Source of the DNA: Albidovulum denitrificans
GTDB lineage: Bacteria; Pseudomonadota; Alphaproteobacteria; Rhodobacterales; Rhodobacteraceae
Reading direction: 5' to 3'
DNA length: 64,000 nt
Assembly (NCBI RefSeq): GCF_002973535.1
Contig: NZ_PVEP01000002.1
Location: 62,001-126,000 of the forward strand
Every line of letters starts with the position of its first letter. Within the stretch, counting starts at the first letter, position 1. This document shows, piece after piece, positions 34,843 through 44,677 of this stretch. A program made the position numbers and the translations under genes. The notes beneath the pieces were generated by a model. That model worked only from the letters and a program-made list of their open reading frames with translations. It searched no databases and had not been told where the DNA came from.

Positions 34843-37800
34843 CTACTCGGCAGGGTTCGCCGCCGGTTTGCGCCGGAACCACCTGCGTTTCTCCGGCGCA
34901 CCATGCTTCGGCGCATCCCGCGTGACCAGCATCAACAGCGAGGGCGTCACCACCAGCGTCAGAACGGTCGCGAAGGCCAGGCCGAAGACGATGGCCGAGG
35001 AAAGCGAGATCCACCACTGCGTCGAGGGCGCGCCATAGGTCGTTTCATGGTTCAGCAGTTCAAGGTTCAGGCCGAAGGCGATCGGCAGCACGCCCAGAAT
35101 CGCGGTCAGCGCGGTCAGGACGACGGGCCGGGCGCGTTCGTGGCAGGTCTCAAGGATCGCCTCGACCTTCGGCATCCCTTCGCGGCGCAACGTGTCATAG
35201 GTGTCGATCAGCACGATGTTGTTGTTCACCACGACCCCGGCCAGCGCGATGATGCCGATGCCGGTCATCACGATGCCAAAGGGCTGGCCCATGATCATCA
35301 GCCCCAGGAGCACGCCGATGGTGGACATGACCACGGCCGAAAAGATCAGCCCGACGGAGATGAAGTTGTTGAACTGCGCCAGAAGCACCAGGAAGATCAG
35401 GAACAGCGCCGCGCCGAAGGCCTTGCCAAGGAAGGCGCCGGCGGCGGCCTGTTCCTCATCCGCGCCGGCCATTTTCCAGCGGATGCCCTTGCTTTCCAGA
35501 TCGGCTTTGCCAAGCTCCTCCGCGATCACCTGACGGACCGGGTCGGCCTGCACGCCTTCGCGGATATTGGCCTGAACGGTTACGGTGCGCGCGCCGTCGA
35601 TACGGCTGAGCGTGCCGGTCGTGGGGGCGGGGGTGCGGGTGACGAAGTTCGACAGCGGTACCGGCCCCTCGGGCGTTTCGATCCTGAGCTGGTCGAGTTG
35701 GGAGATGGTGCGCTGATCCGGCGGCAGGCGCAGGACGATGTCCACCGCATCATCCGATCCGGCGGGGCGGTAGTCGGACAGTTTCAGCCCGTTGGTCACA
35801 AGCTGCACCACAGCGCCCACGGCGGCGGGCGACAGGCCGTAACGCGCGGCGGCGGCGCGGTCGACCTTCAGTTCCCAGTCGACGCCGGGGGGCGGCAAGC
35901 CGTTGTCGATGTCGATCACGTCGGGCATCTTCTTCAACTCATCCGCGACGGTCCGGGCCACGGCGTTCAGCCCCGCGGGGTCGGCGGCCGAAAGCTGCAC
36001 CTGGATCGCCTTGCCGGTCGGCGGACCGGCATCGGGTACGGAAACCTCCACATCGACGCCGGGAATGCCGGTCATGGCGATGCGCAGATCGGCGAGGATC
36101 GCGTTTGCATCCTTGCGTTCGCGCCAATCGACGAATTCATACTGAATCACCCCGATCACGTCGGCGGCCACCTCATTGCCACCGCCCCCGGCCTTGCCGG
36201 AACGGGTATAGACGGTCTTGATGCCGGGCCAGCCAAGGATGCGGTCCTCGGCCTGCTTGACCAGCGCGTCCTTCTCGTCAATCGACAGGTTGCCACGCGC
36301 ATGGACGTACAGCAGGCCATAGTCCGGCTCGACACTGGGGAAGAACTCCACCCCCTTGCCGTAGGTGCCATAGGCGTAAGGCACCGCGACCAGCAGGGCG
36401 AGCGCGGTCAGCACGACGGTCCAGGGATGCCGGATCGCGCGCCCGACGAAGCGCATGTAAAGGCTGTCGCGCCCGTGATCCTCTTCCGGGACCGGGCGGG
36501 CGATGATGGCGCCGATGGTCGGCGCGAAGATCAGCGCATAGACGAGTGATGCCGACAGCGTGGAGATCAGCGTGATCGGCATGTATTTCATGAACTCGCC
36601 CACGACGCCGGGCCAGAAGAGAAGCGGCGAAAAGGCCGCGACCCGCGTTGCCGTCGCCGCCAGAACCGGCCCGGTCATTTTGTGCGAGGCCTGGGCAAAG
36701 GCGGTGCGCTTGTCCATCCCCTCGGCCATGCGGCGTTCGGCATATTCGGTGACGATGATCGCGTCATCGACCAGCATCCCGACGGCAAGGATCAGGCTGA
36801 ACAGCACCACGATATTGACCGTCAGCCCGGCAAGTTGCAGCCCGAGGATACCGATCAGGAACGAGGCCGGGATGGCCAGCCCGATCAGGATCGAGGCACG
36901 GCCCGACAGCGCGAAGAGGATGACGATGAAGACAAGGATCACCGCCGTCAGGACCGAGTTCTGAAGGTCGCCCAGTAGTTGGCGGATCGTGGTGGACTTG
37001 TCCTGGCTGTAGGCGACCTCGGTCCCGGCGGGCAGCGTCTTCTGGAACGCCTCTGTCACCTGCTTTACCGCATCGACCGTATCGACAAGGTTGGCGCCGG
37101 TGCGCTTCGATACCTCGATGGCGATGGCGGGCTTGCCGTCAAGCCGGGTGATCGTCTCGGGGTCCTTGGCGGTGTTGCGGATCGCGGCGATATCGCGCAC
37201 CCGCACGGTCGCGTTGCCACCCGACAGCACCGGCAGGTTGGCGACATCCTCGATGGTCTCGATCAGCGAGGGGACCTTGATCGCATAGCGCCCCTCGGCC
37301 CCTTCCAGCGCGCCTGCGGCGATCAGCTGGTTATTGGCCGTCACGCCCTGGATCATCGTATCAAGACGGATGCCGTATGATGTCAGCTTGGCCGGATCGA
37401 CGATGATCTCCACCAGATCGTCGCGCACGCCCTGAAGGGCGGCGTCGAGGACGCCGGGGATCTCCTCGATCCGGTCGCGGAGTTCGCGCCCCGCCCTGGT
37501 CAGCACCCGTTCCGGCACATCGCCTGACAGCGTCACGACAAGGACCGGGAATTCCGAGATATTGACCTCGTTCACCGTCGGCTCATCCGTACCCTGCGGC
37601 AGGTCGCGCTTGGCCTCGGATACCTTGGTGCGCACATCGTCCAGCGCCTTGTTCAGGTCGGTGCCTGCCTGAAACTCCATCAACACGTTGCCGCCGCCCT
37701 GATAGGCGGTCGATTTCATTTCCTTGATCCCGGTGATGGTCTTCAGCGAGGTTTCCATGGGCCTGAGGAGCAGCCGCTCGCTATCCTCGGGCGAGATGCC

Positions 37801-37956
37801 CTGATAGGTCATGCTGACATAGATGATCGGGATCTGGACGTCCGGCTCGGCCTCTTTCGGGATCGTGACATAGGCCTGCGCCCCGGCGATCATCAGGAAG
37901 ATGAGGACCGAGATCGTCAGCCGCGCGTTGCGGATGGCGGTTTCGACGATCTGCAT
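34843..37956 (-). CDS. RND-family efflux transporter permease (second system)
   Basis: 1037 aa, AcrB-like two-repeat permease. YVTIPKEAEPDVQIPIIYV after TM1; the TM4 acidic pair in LAVGMLVDDAIIVTEYAERR near residue 400; a second-half block GVVVNNNIVLIDTYDTLRREG near 940, where Asn replaces the acid, as usual. Basic C-terminal tail (KRRWFRRKPAA). One base separates it from the upstream adaptor. The PKEAEPDVQIP signature is that of a broad proteobacterial HAE1-like subgroup; substrate unknown. Confidence 0.93.
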   Translation of the reverse strand: MQIVETAIRNARLTISVLIFLMIAGAQAYVTIPKEAEPDVQIPIIYVSMTYQGISPEDSERLLLRPMETSLKTITGIKEMKSTAYQGGGNVLMEFQAGTDLNKALDDVRTKVSEAKRDLPQGTDEPTVNEVNISEFPVLVVTLSGDVPERVLTRAGRELRDRIEEIPGVLDAALQGVRDDLVEIIVDPAKLTSYGIRLDTMIQGVTANNQLIAAGALEGAEGRYAIKVPSLIETIEDVANLPVLSGGNATVRVRDIAAIRNTAKDPETITRLDGKPAIAIEVSKRTGANLVDTVDAVKQVTEAFQKTLPAGTEVAYSQDKSTTIRQLLGDLQNSVLTAVILVFIVILFALSGRASILIGLAIPASFLIGILGLQLAGLTVNIVVLFSLILAVGMLVDDAIIVTEYAERRMAEGMDKRTAFAQASHKMTGPVLAATATRVAAFSPLLFWPGVVGEFMKYMPITLISTLSASLVYALIFAPTIGAIIARPVPEEDHGRDSLYMRFVGRAIRHPWTVVLTALALLVAVPYAYGTYGKGVEFFPSVEPDYGLLYVHARGNLSIDEKDALVKQAEDRILGWPGIKTVYTRSGKAGGGGNEVAADVIGVIQYEFVDWRERKDANAILADLRIAMTGIPGVDVEVSVPDAGPPTGKAIQVQLSAADPAGLNAVARTVADELKKMPDVIDIDNGLPPPGVDWELKVDRAAAARYGLSPAAVGAVVQLVTNGLKLSDYRPAGSDDAVDIVLRLPPDQRTISQLDQLRIETPEGPVPLSNFVTRTPAPTTGTLSRIDGARTVTVQANIREGVQADPVRQVIAEELGKADLESKGIRWKMAGADEEQAAAGAFLGKAFGAALFLIFLVLLAQFNNFISVGLIFSAVVMSTIGVLLGLMIMGQPFGIVMTGIGIIALAGVVVNNNIVLIDTYDTLRREGMPKVEAILETCHERARPVVLTALTAILGVLPIAFGLNLELLNHETTYGAPSTQWWISLSSAIVFGLAFATVLTLVVTPSLLMLVTRDAPKHGAPEKRRWFRRKPAANPAE

Positions 37957-37957
37957 G

Positions 37958-39103
37958 TCAGTTCGCCCCGGCGGCCGGCTCGATGGTCGTGGTCTGGACG
38001 TTCACCTTCTCGCCGTCGCGGACAAGGTCCTGCCCGGCGACGATGATCCGTGTTCCGGCATCGACCCCGGCAAGGACCAGCCCCTCGGGCGTGTCGTCGA
38101 TCAATTCGACCGAGGCGAAATGCGCGACATTGTCGGCATCGAGGACGCGCAAGCCAAGCTCCCCCTCATCCGACAGCGTGATGACCGAGCGCGGCACCGT
38201 CACCGTCTTTACCGGCGCGGCGAAAAGCTTCAGTTCCGCTGTCATGCCCGCGGGGATCTGATGATCGGGGTTCGCCAGCACGACCTCGACCGGATAGGTG
38301 CGGGTGTTGCCGGTCGCGACGCGCGACAGGTGGCGCACGGTGCCTTCGGCCATGGCGCCGCTGACCAGCTTCACCTCGACCTTGTCGCCGACCTCGACAT
38401 AGCCGACATCGACCTCGCTGACCTCCGCGCGCACGATGATCGGGTCAAGCGCCAGCAGCGTGGCGATCGGGGTGCCGGTCTGGACCCATTCGCCAAGCTC
38501 CACATCGACGCTGTCGATGACGCCCGCGAAAGGCGCGTTCAGCGCCAGCCGGTCGGCGGCGGCCTTGGCCTGGCTCAGCGCCGCCTCGGCGGCCGCAAGT
38601 GCCGCGCGCTGGCCTATCAGCTGCAACTCGGCGGTGTTGCCGCTGCGGTAAAGTTTCTCGGCCACGTCAAGCTCCTGCTTGCGCTGGGTCAGCGCGGCCT
38701 TGGCGGTTTCCACCCCGGCGGCAAGCTCCGGGCCTTCGATGGTCATCACCGCCTCACCGGCGGCGATATCCGCGCCCTCGGCAATCGGCAGCGACAGGAT
38801 CACGCCGCTTGTCCGCGCGGCCAGGACCGAGCGCTTGTCGGCATCCGTCACGCCGGAAATGCGGATCGCGCGGGCGTGTTCCTTCACCTCCGGCGTGATC
38901 GCCGCGACGGTGCGCAGCGTTTCGGCCTTGCCTTCCGCCGCGTCGGGCGCTGTCTGTTCCTGCCCCGCCTCATCCCTTGCGGGGACGGCGGCATTCGCCT
39001 CCTCGCTGCCGACCGAGGCGAATTTTCCCGTGCCGACCCAGATCCCGGCCGCGACCAGCACGAGGATGGCGGAAAGGCGATGCGCCCTGAATCGAGATGA
39101 CAT
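37958..39103 (-). CDS. RND efflux periplasmic adaptor (second system)
   Basis: 381 aa. An N-terminal signal anchor (RLSAILVLVAAGIWVGTGKF) is followed by an Ala/Glu-rich spacer, a lipoyl half (GVILSLPIAEGADIAAGEAV near residue 100), a coiled-coil hairpin near 130-190 (TAKAALTQRKQELDVAEKLYR), the closing lipoyl half (APFAGVIDSVDVELGEWV) and a barrel domain. No lipobox cysteine. Pairs with the permease immediately downstream. A TGAAC-N6-GTTCA palindrome lies 106 bp upstream. Confidence 0.92.
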   Translation of the reverse strand: MSSRFRAHRLSAILVLVAAGIWVGTGKFASVGSEEANAAVPARDEAGQEQTAPDAAEGKAETLRTVAAITPEVKEHARAIRISGVTDADKRSVLAARTSGVILSLPIAEGADIAAGEAVMTIEGPELAAGVETAKAALTQRKQELDVAEKLYRSGNTAELQLIGQRAALAAAEAALSQAKAAADRLALNAPFAGVIDSVDVELGEWVQTGTPIATLLALDPIIVRAEVSEVDVGYVEVGDKVEVKLVSGAMAEGTVRHLSRVATGNTRTYPVEVVLANPDHQIPAGMTAELKLFAAPVKTVTVPRSVITLSDEGELGLRVLDADNVAHFASVELIDDTPEGLVLAGVDAGTRIIVAGQDLVRDGEKVNVQTTTIEPAAGAN

Positions 39104-39208
39104 GATACGAATCCTGCGGCTGCAACCAGTTCACCCGGGCCGGCCCGTCAAAACAGGCCCGGTGCGCGTTTCCAAATGTCCTTCGCCCTGCATATACAAT
39201 CAAGTAAA

Positions 39209-39224
39209 TGAACGCGAAAGTTCA
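39209..39224. promoter_or_regulatory. TGAAC-N6-GTTCA palindrome upstream of the second RND operon
   Basis: Perfect 5+5-bp inverted repeat with a 6-bp centre in the A+T-rich gap between divergent RND adaptor and pxpB genes. Size and symmetry suit a TetR-family operator, which often controls RND pumps; no regulator gene is adjacent. Confidence 0.4.
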
Positions 39225-39320
39225 ATATCTCGGTCAACATTATCTCGGCCGGTTTTTCGCGGAAATATGCTGGACTAAGGGGGCAAAATCCGGTTCCAAG
39301 GGGTGAAACGGAGGGCAAAC

Positions 39321-40076
39321 GTGGCTTTGGCGGGCGAAACGGGCGATCTGCCGCGGGTGGTGCCGATGGGGTTGGGCGGCATTCTGGTGCAGCTTTCCGA
39401 CCGTCTCGACGATGCCGCGAACCGCCGCGCGCTGGCCCTTGCCGCCCGGATCGAGGCCGAGGTCGGGACCGGGGCGCTGGCGGGGGTGGAGGAGGCCGCG
39501 CCCTCGCTCGGTTCCGTCTTCCTGCGCCTTGACCCCTTGCGCGCCGACCGGGTGGCCATCACCGGCAGGATCGCGGAGCTTTTGAAGGATGCGGCAGGGC
39601 AGGGGACGGCGCCGTCGCGGCGCTGGACCATCCCGGTGGCCTTTGGCGGCGCGGGCGGGCCTGACCTTGATGCGGTGGCGGCCGAACTGGGCTGCTCGGC
39701 GCAGGCGGCGGTTGAGGATCTGACCGCCCAGGACCTGCGCGTCATGGCGATCGGCTTCGCGCCGGGGCTGCCCTATATGGGCATCCTGCCCGACCGCTGG
39801 GACATTCCGCGCAAGGCCGGGCTGACGCCGAATGTGCCCGCGGCGGGCATCGTCGTGGCCGTCCGGCAGGTGATCCTGTTCCCCGCCGACACGCCCACCG
39901 GCTGGTGGCATGTCGGACAGTCGGGCCTGCGCGCCTTCCGTCCCGGCGCGGCGGACCCCTTCGCCTTTCGCGCGGGCGACAGCGTCCGCCTGCGGGCCGT
40001 GGGACCGGACGAATTGCAGGCGCTTCGCGAGGCCGATCCCGAAGGCGGCGGGGCGCGGCTTGAGGTGCTGCCATGA
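39321..40076 (+). CDS. pxpB: 5-oxoprolinase subunit PxpB (KipI-like)
   Basis: 251 aa. Part of the ATP-dependent PxpABC 5-oxoprolinase. Contains VVPMGLGGILVQLSDRLDD near residue 13, RWTIPVAFGGAGGPDLDAVA near 100 and the conserved FAPGLPYMGILPDRWDIPRK near 146, with GWWHVGQSGLRAF near 194. GTG at 39321 is taken as start because GGAGGG lies 6 nt upstream; GTG at 39303 is the alternative. ATGA overlap with pxpC. Could also be called allophanate hydrolase subunit 1, an older name of the same fold. Confidence 0.88.
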   Translation: MALAGETGDLPRVVPMGLGGILVQLSDRLDDAANRRALALAARIEAEVGTGALAGVEEAAPSLGSVFLRLDPLRADRVAITGRIAELLKDAAGQGTAPSRRWTIPVAFGGAGGPDLDAVAAELGCSAQAAVEDLTAQDLRVMAIGFAPGLPYMGILPDRWDIPRKAGLTPNVPAAGIVVAVRQVILFPADTPTGWWHVGQSGLRAFRPGAADPFAFRAGDSVRLRAVGPDELQALREADPEGGGARLEVLP

Positions 40077-41083
40077 CCCGCGCGCTTCTCGTCCACCGCG
40101 CCGGTCCGGCGATCACCGTGCAGGACCTCGGCCGGCCCGGCTACCTTGCCCGTGGCCTGTCGCGCGGCGGGGCGGCGGACCGGCTTGCGCTGCGGCAGGG
40201 GGCGGCGCTTCTGGGGCAGGCGGCGGGGGCGGCGCTGGAAATGGCGGGCCTTGGCGGCAGTTTCACCGTCACCGCGCCGACCCGGATCGCCCTGACCGGC
40301 GCGCCCATGCGCGTCCGCCGCGACGGCACGGCGCTGGTCTGGGGCGCAAGCCACCTCCTTTCCCCCGGCGAACGGCTTGAGATCGGCGCGGTTGAGGCCG
40401 GGGTCTACGGCTACCTGACCCTGGGCGGCGGGATCGCGACGGACCCCGTCCTTGGCAGCCGCGCGGCCCACCTGACGGCGGCGATCGGGCGGCGGCTGGC
40501 CGATGGCGACCGGCTTCCCCTTGGCCCCGATCAGGGTGCCGGGACGGGGCTGGCGCTGACCGACCGGCCCCATACCGGCGGCGGCACGATCCGCATCCTG
40601 CCCACCGCCCAGACCGCCCTCTTCGCGCCCGAGGACCGCGCCCGGTTCGAAGCCACGGCCTTTCACCGCGACGGCCCCGGCAACCGGCAGGGCGTGAAAC
40701 TGGCGGGCGGCGCGCCGATTGCGACGCAGGGCCAGCGCAGCCTCTTGTCGGAAACCGTGCAGCCGGGCGACATCCAGATGATCGGCGCGGGCGCGCCTTA
40801 CGTCCTTTTGAGCGAATGCCAGACCATGGGCGGCTATCCCCGCATCGCGACCGTCCTGCCCGACGACCTGCCGCGCGTGGCGCAGGCCGCCCCCGGCGAC
40901 CGGCTGCGCTTTCGCTTCGTCACGCTGGAGGAGGCGCTGGCCGACCACGCCCGCCAGCGGCCGGGCGGGCGGGTCAAGATCGGGACAAGGCGGCTCTTGC
41001 GGGACCCGGCGGAGATGGCCGATCTTCTGTCCCATCAACTGATCAGCGGCGTCACCGATGGACGCGGGGAGGGGGAGGAATGA
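40073..41083 (+). CDS. pxpC: 5-oxoprolinase subunit PxpC (KipA-like, biotin-dependent carboxyltransferase family)
   Basis: 336 aa. Starts MTRALLVHRAGPAITVQDLG RPGY-like (two blocks), with RGGAADRLALRQGAALLG near residue 31, the AMP-binding-type carboxyltransferase fold and FHRDGPGNRQGVKLAG near 200. SECQTMGGYPRIATVLPDDL near 246 is the family hallmark. Overlaps pxpB and pxpA by ATGA, forming a tightly coupled pxpBCA unit. Confidence 0.88.
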   Translation: MTRALLVHRAGPAITVQDLGRPGYLARGLSRGGAADRLALRQGAALLGQAAGAALEMAGLGGSFTVTAPTRIALTGAPMRVRRDGTALVWGASHLLSPGERLEIGAVEAGVYGYLTLGGGIATDPVLGSRAAHLTAAIGRRLADGDRLPLGPDQGAGTGLALTDRPHTGGGTIRILPTAQTALFAPEDRARFEATAFHRDGPGNRQGVKLAGGAPIATQGQRSLLSETVQPGDIQMIGAGAPYVLLSECQTMGGYPRIATVLPDDLPRVAQAAPGDRLRFRFVTLEEALADHARQRPGGRVKIGTRRLLRDPAEMADLLSHQLISGVTDGRGEGEE

Positions 41084-41820
41084 CCCGGATCGACCTGAAC
41101 GCGGATATGGGCGAAGGCATGGGCGACGATGCCGCGATGCTGTCCATCGTCACCTCGGCCAATGTCGCCTGCGGGATGCATGCGGGCGACCCCGACACGA
41201 TGGCGCGCACGATGCGCGCGGCAATCGAACGGGGCGTCGGCATCGGCGCCCATCCCGGCTTTGCCGACCGGGAGAATTTCGGCCGCCGCCGGACGGTTCT
41301 GCCACCAGAAAACCTTGCCACCCTGATCCGCTATCAGGTCGGGGCGGCGCAGGCGATCGTTCAGGCGGCGGGCGGACGGCTGAGGCACCTGAAACTGCAC
41401 GGGGCGATGTCGAACATGGCCGCGACCGACCGCGCCATGGCGCTGACCTGCTATCGCGCCGCGCTGGAAGTGCAGGGCGACCTGATCCTGATGGTCCAGG
41501 CCGCGACCGAGATGGAGCGCGCGGCGGTTGAGCTTGGCGCGCCCTACGCCGCCGAGATCTTTGCCGACCGCGCCTATGAGGAGGACGGAACCCTTCTCGA
41601 CCGCTCCAAACCCGGCGCGGTGCTGCATGACGCGGCTGAGGCGGCGGCGCGCATCGGCGCGATGATCGGCGAAGGCGCGATCATCACCGCCTCCGGGCGC
41701 CGCATCCCCTCGCGCATCGACACGGTCTGCGTCCACGGCGATACGCCGGGCGCGGTGGCCATGGCGCGGGAGTTGCGGGCGGCGCTTGAAGGGCAGGGGG
41801 TAGAGGTAGCGGGGCTGTGA
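41080..41820 (+). CDS. pxpA: 5-oxoprolinase subunit PxpA (LamB/YcsF family)
   Basis: 246 aa. Begins MTRIDLNADMGEGMGDDAAM, with SANVACGMHAGDPDTM near residue 27, GAHPGFADRENFGRR near 55 and LKLHGAMSNMAA near 104, followed by DRAYEEDGTLLDRSKPGAVL near 162. Together with PxpB and PxpC it opens 5-oxoproline to glutamate using ATP. The ChaC-like enzyme encoded at 30157 is one possible source of 5-oxoproline. Confidence 0.92.
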   Translation: MTRIDLNADMGEGMGDDAAMLSIVTSANVACGMHAGDPDTMARTMRAAIERGVGIGAHPGFADRENFGRRRTVLPPENLATLIRYQVGAAQAIVQAAGGRLRHLKLHGAMSNMAATDRAMALTCYRAALEVQGDLILMVQAATEMERAAVELGAPYAAEIFADRAYEEDGTLLDRSKPGAVLHDAAEAAARIGAMIGEGAIITASGRRIPSRIDTVCVHGDTPGAVAMARELRAALEGQGVEVAGL

Positions 41821-41898
41821 GGGGGGAGAATGGCGGCTATGCGGGACAAATTGAGCTTTCGCTGAGGCTGCACCAATGGCCGCTATCGTTGCGATTGA

Positions 41899-42705
41899 CT
41901 AGATAGCATCAACTGCTGCTCTATCAGGCGATGTGATAATTCGCTTGAGCAGCGGTCTGAGCGGCCAAAGAAGCATCCTGCCAATCAGCGTCAAGACTGG
42001 CCTCGAATTCCGCATCATTGTCCGAGCATATTCATCTGCTTCCTTTTCCTGTTCAGCCACCTGACCGCCCTCAATGTGACCAGATGCGTGATGCCCAACC
42101 TCATGGTAGAAGGTGAACTCCGCATCCAGACGGCACCACCAAAGCTTGATACCCTTGGGTGTGCTAGCAGGCCATGTCAGGATGATGCCGGAGAAGAACA
42201 AGTTATATTTGCCCAGATAATCAAGGCCGGGTTGGCGCGCGATTACATCTATGCGGGTAACGTTGTCTAGCGTCAGGCCTTTAGTCTTGCACCAAGTTTC
42301 TACATTTTTGACGACTACATCGCGATCCGCGATGTCAGAGGCAACAAACAAAGGTATTCTGTCGGTTATCAGCTTGGCGGGATTTTCGAGAACACGCCGT
42401 GAAAGAATATCCAACGTCTTAACATGCATGGGATGCAAGTTGCTCTTTCGTAGCCTTGCGATTTCCTGCTCAAATGCAGATGCGTCAAGCTCATCCAAGA
42501 GGGCAAGTAGTACGCCAAAGTACTTGGAAAGAGGTCCGCGAGGATTCTCAGACCATGCTGACGACGCCAGTTTTTCTTGAACCTGGCGGACTGACGCATC
42601 GCGGTCGTTTAAGGCTTCCCGCCATGCATCCCGAACGGTTTCGACATGATTCGTCGAAATCCCTCGCAACAGTTTCCCGATGGCTGGTTTGGATTTCTCA
42701 GTCAT
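41899..42705 (-). CDS. orphan HExxH metallopeptidase-like protein (ImmA/IrrE-like signature), low G+C
   Basis: 268 aa. The C-terminal half carries a gluzincin-type zinc site FYHEVGHHASGH (His201, Glu202, His205) followed by EKEADEYARTMM (residues 220-231), the ExxAD third-ligand motif seen in ImmA/IrrE-like (M78) proteins. Then comes a hydrophobic stretch (VLTLIGRMLLWPLRPLL). The N-terminal ~110 residues are helical with no recognised domain. G+C is about 50% in sampled stretches, well below the neighbours. ATG at 42705 is the likely start, but no clear Shine-Dalgarno precedes it. No antitoxin, repressor or phage gene is adjacent. Confidence 0.7.
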   Translation of the reverse strand: MTEKSKPAIGKLLRGISTNHVETVRDAWREALNDRDASVRQVQEKLASSAWSENPRGPLSKYFGVLLALLDELDASAFEQEIARLRKSNLHPMHVKTLDILSRRVLENPAKLITDRIPLFVASDIADRDVVVKNVETWCKTKGLTLDNVTRIDVIARQPGLDYLGKYNLFFSGIILTWPASTPKGIKLWWCRLDAEFTFYHEVGHHASGHIEGGQVAEQEKEADEYARTMMRNSRPVLTLIGRMLLWPLRPLLKRIITSPDRAAVDAI

Positions 42706-42908
42706 ATAAGAACCATAGCAACAAGAAGAGGCGTTTTTCAGCCACGACTGAAGTGTCTGCAAAAGTAATTTTGTACTTATGCAATTAGCAGTCCTAGCAG
42801 AGAACAGCCATTCGGGCATAATGCAGCATCACGCACTCTGGGCTCAAACCGCACCCCCGCCCCCGAAACGCGAAAGCCCCGACCCGCGCGGCGGCTCCCC
42901 CCCCCGCC

Positions 42909-43811
42909 TTACTCCGCCGCGCTCAGATCCGGGTCGTCCGCAATCCGCGCCAGGTACTTGCCGTATTGCGTCTTCAGATAGGGCCGGGCCAATTCGCGCA
43001 ACTGGTCGGCGTCGATCCAGCCATTGAGAAATGCGATCTCCTCCGGGCAGCCGACCTTCAGGTTCTGGCGGTCCTCGATCGTGCGGATGAAATCGGCGGC
43101 CTCAAGCAGGCTTTCATGCGTCCCGGTATCCAGCCAGGCAAAGCCCCGGCCCAGCGTTTCCACGTTCAGCCTGCCGTCGCGGTGGTAGTGGTTCAGCAGA
43201 TCGGTGATCTCCAGTTCCCCCCTTGCCGAAGGCTTGATCGCCTTGGCCCGCGCGGGTGCTTCGGCGTCAAGGAAATAGATGCCGGTCACGGCATAGGAGC
43301 TTTTGGGATGCTCGGGCTTTTCCACGATGGACAGCACCTTGCCCGCGCGGTCGAATTCGACCACGCCGTAACGCTCCGGGTCCGACACGCGATAGCCAAA
43401 GACGGTGCCGCCCCCGGTCCGCGCATCGGCCGCGCGCAGCTTGGCCGACAGGCCCTCGCCGAAAAACACGTTGTCGCCCAGCACCATGGCCGAAGGCGCG
43501 CCGTCAAGGAAATCCTCGGCCAGAAGATAGGCCTGCGCCAGCCCGTCGGGCGAGGGTTGTTCGACATATTCGAACCGCATCCCCCAGGCCGCGCCATCGC
43601 CCAGAAGCGCCCTGAACTGCGGCAGATCGCGGGGGGTGGAGATGATGCAGACCTCGCGGATGCGCGACAGCATCAGCGCCGAAAGCGGGTAGTAGATCAT
43701 CGGCTTGTCGTAAAGCGGCAGCATCTGTTTCGACACCGCATGGGTGATCGGGTAAAGCCGGGTCCCGGACCCGCCCGCCAGAATGATGCCCTTCCTGCCC
43801 GTCCCGCTCAT
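42909..43811 (-). CDS. rfbA: glucose-1-phosphate thymidylyltransferase
   Basis: 300 aa. First step of dTDP-L-rhamnose synthesis. Nucleotidyltransferase signature [25 protein letters not shown] split over residues 7-31; [15 protein letters not shown] near 33; [12 protein letters not shown] near 110; [19 protein letters not shown] near 163. Overlaps rfbD by ATGA. Last gene of the rfbDA pair. Confidence 0.96.
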   Translation of the reverse strand: MSGTGRKGIILAGGSGTRLYPITHAVSKQMLPLYDKPMIYYPLSALMLSRIREVCIISTPRDLPQFRALLGDGAAWGMRFEYVEQPSPDGLAQAYLLAEDFLDGAPSAMVLGDNVFFGEGLSAKLRAADARTGGGTVFGYRVSDPERYGVVEFDRAGKVLSIVEKPEHPKSSYAVTGIYFLDAEAPARAKAIKPSARGELEITDLLNHYHRDGRLNVETLGRGFAWLDTGTHESLLEAADFIRTIEDRQNLKVGCPEEIAFLNGWIDADQLRELARPYLKTQYGKYLARIADDPDLSAAE

Positions 43812-44677
43812 GCCTCTGCCTCCAACTCACCAATGACGTCTGCCAGGCTTTTGCGCCAGTCGGGCTGGGTGATGCCATAGGTTTTTACAAGAAGCGAGCA
43901 GTCGAGCGCGGAATTGCCGGGCCGTTTCGCGGGCGTGGGGTAATCCGACGACGGAATGCGATTGACCACGGGTTTGCGCGGAAGGGACGAGGCGGCAAAG
44001 ATCGCCTCGGCGAAATCGGCCCAGCTGACGGTGGGCGCGCCCGCGAAATGGTAGATGCCCGGCACGCCGCGCCCCTTGCCGAACGCGGCGGCGATGGTGA
44101 AAAGCGCGTCCGCAATGTCCGTCGCCGCCGTTGGCCCGCCGCGCTGGTCATCGACAACGCTCAGCACCTCGCGCTCCGCCCCCACCCGCAGCATCGTCTT
44201 GACGAAATTCTTGCCATGGGCGGAAAAGACCCAGGCCGTGCGCAGGATCACCGCTTGCCCGCCCGCCTCGGCCACCCGGTGTTCACCCAGAAGCTTCGAT
44301 GCGCCATAGGCGCCCAAGGGCGCGACCGGATCGCCCTCGCTCCAGGGCCGGGTGCCAGAGCCGTCGAAGACATAGTCGGTTGAGACATGGAGGAACGGCA
44401 GCCCCCGCGCCGCCGCCGCGCGGGCCATCGCGCCGGGCGCCTCGCCATTGACCAGATCGGCCGTCGCGCGGTCGGTTTCGGCCTGATCGACGGCGGTATA
44501 GGCGGCGGCGTTGAGGATGAGGTCCGCATCGGTGGCGGCCACCGCGGCGGCGCAGGCGGCCGGGTCGGTCAGGTCGGCCGTATCGCGCCCGACGGCCTGA
44601 ACCGCGACGCCCTCGGGCGCCCTGCGCAAAAGCTCCCGCGCGAGCTGCCCTGTCGTTCCGAAGACCAGAATTCGCAT
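43808..44677 (-). CDS. rfbD: dTDP-4-dehydrorhamnose reductase
   Basis: 289 aa. Last step of dTDP-rhamnose synthesis, NAD(P)H-dependent. [17 protein letters not shown] gives the Rossmann loop; [14 protein letters not shown] near residue 63; [10 protein letters not shown] near 104; active-site [10 protein letters not shown] near 128; [12 protein letters not shown] near 265. The ATG at 44677 follows AAGGA; the frame stays open further upstream, but that part is not homologous. It is separated from rfbCB by the divergent degP gene. Confidence 0.95.
   Translation of the reverse strand: MRILVFGTTGQLARELLRRAPEGVAVQAVGRDTADLTDPAACAAAVAATDADLILNAAAYTAVDQAETDRATADLVNGEAPGAMARAAAARGLPFLHVSTDYVFDGSGTRPWSEGDPVAPLGAYGASKLLGEHRVAEAGGQAVILRTAWVFSAHGKNFVKTMLRVGAEREVLSVVDDQRGGPTAATDIADALFTIAAAFGKGRGVPGIYHFAGAPTVSWADFAEAIFAASSLPRKPVVNRIPSSDYPTPAKRPGNSALDCSLLVKTYGITQPDWRKSLADVIGELEAEA

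Noticed and set aside
41899-42705. Toxin-antitoxin or ImmA/ImmR phage module
   Set aside because: No second small gene or DNA-binding protein on either side; only the peptidase-like gene is present.
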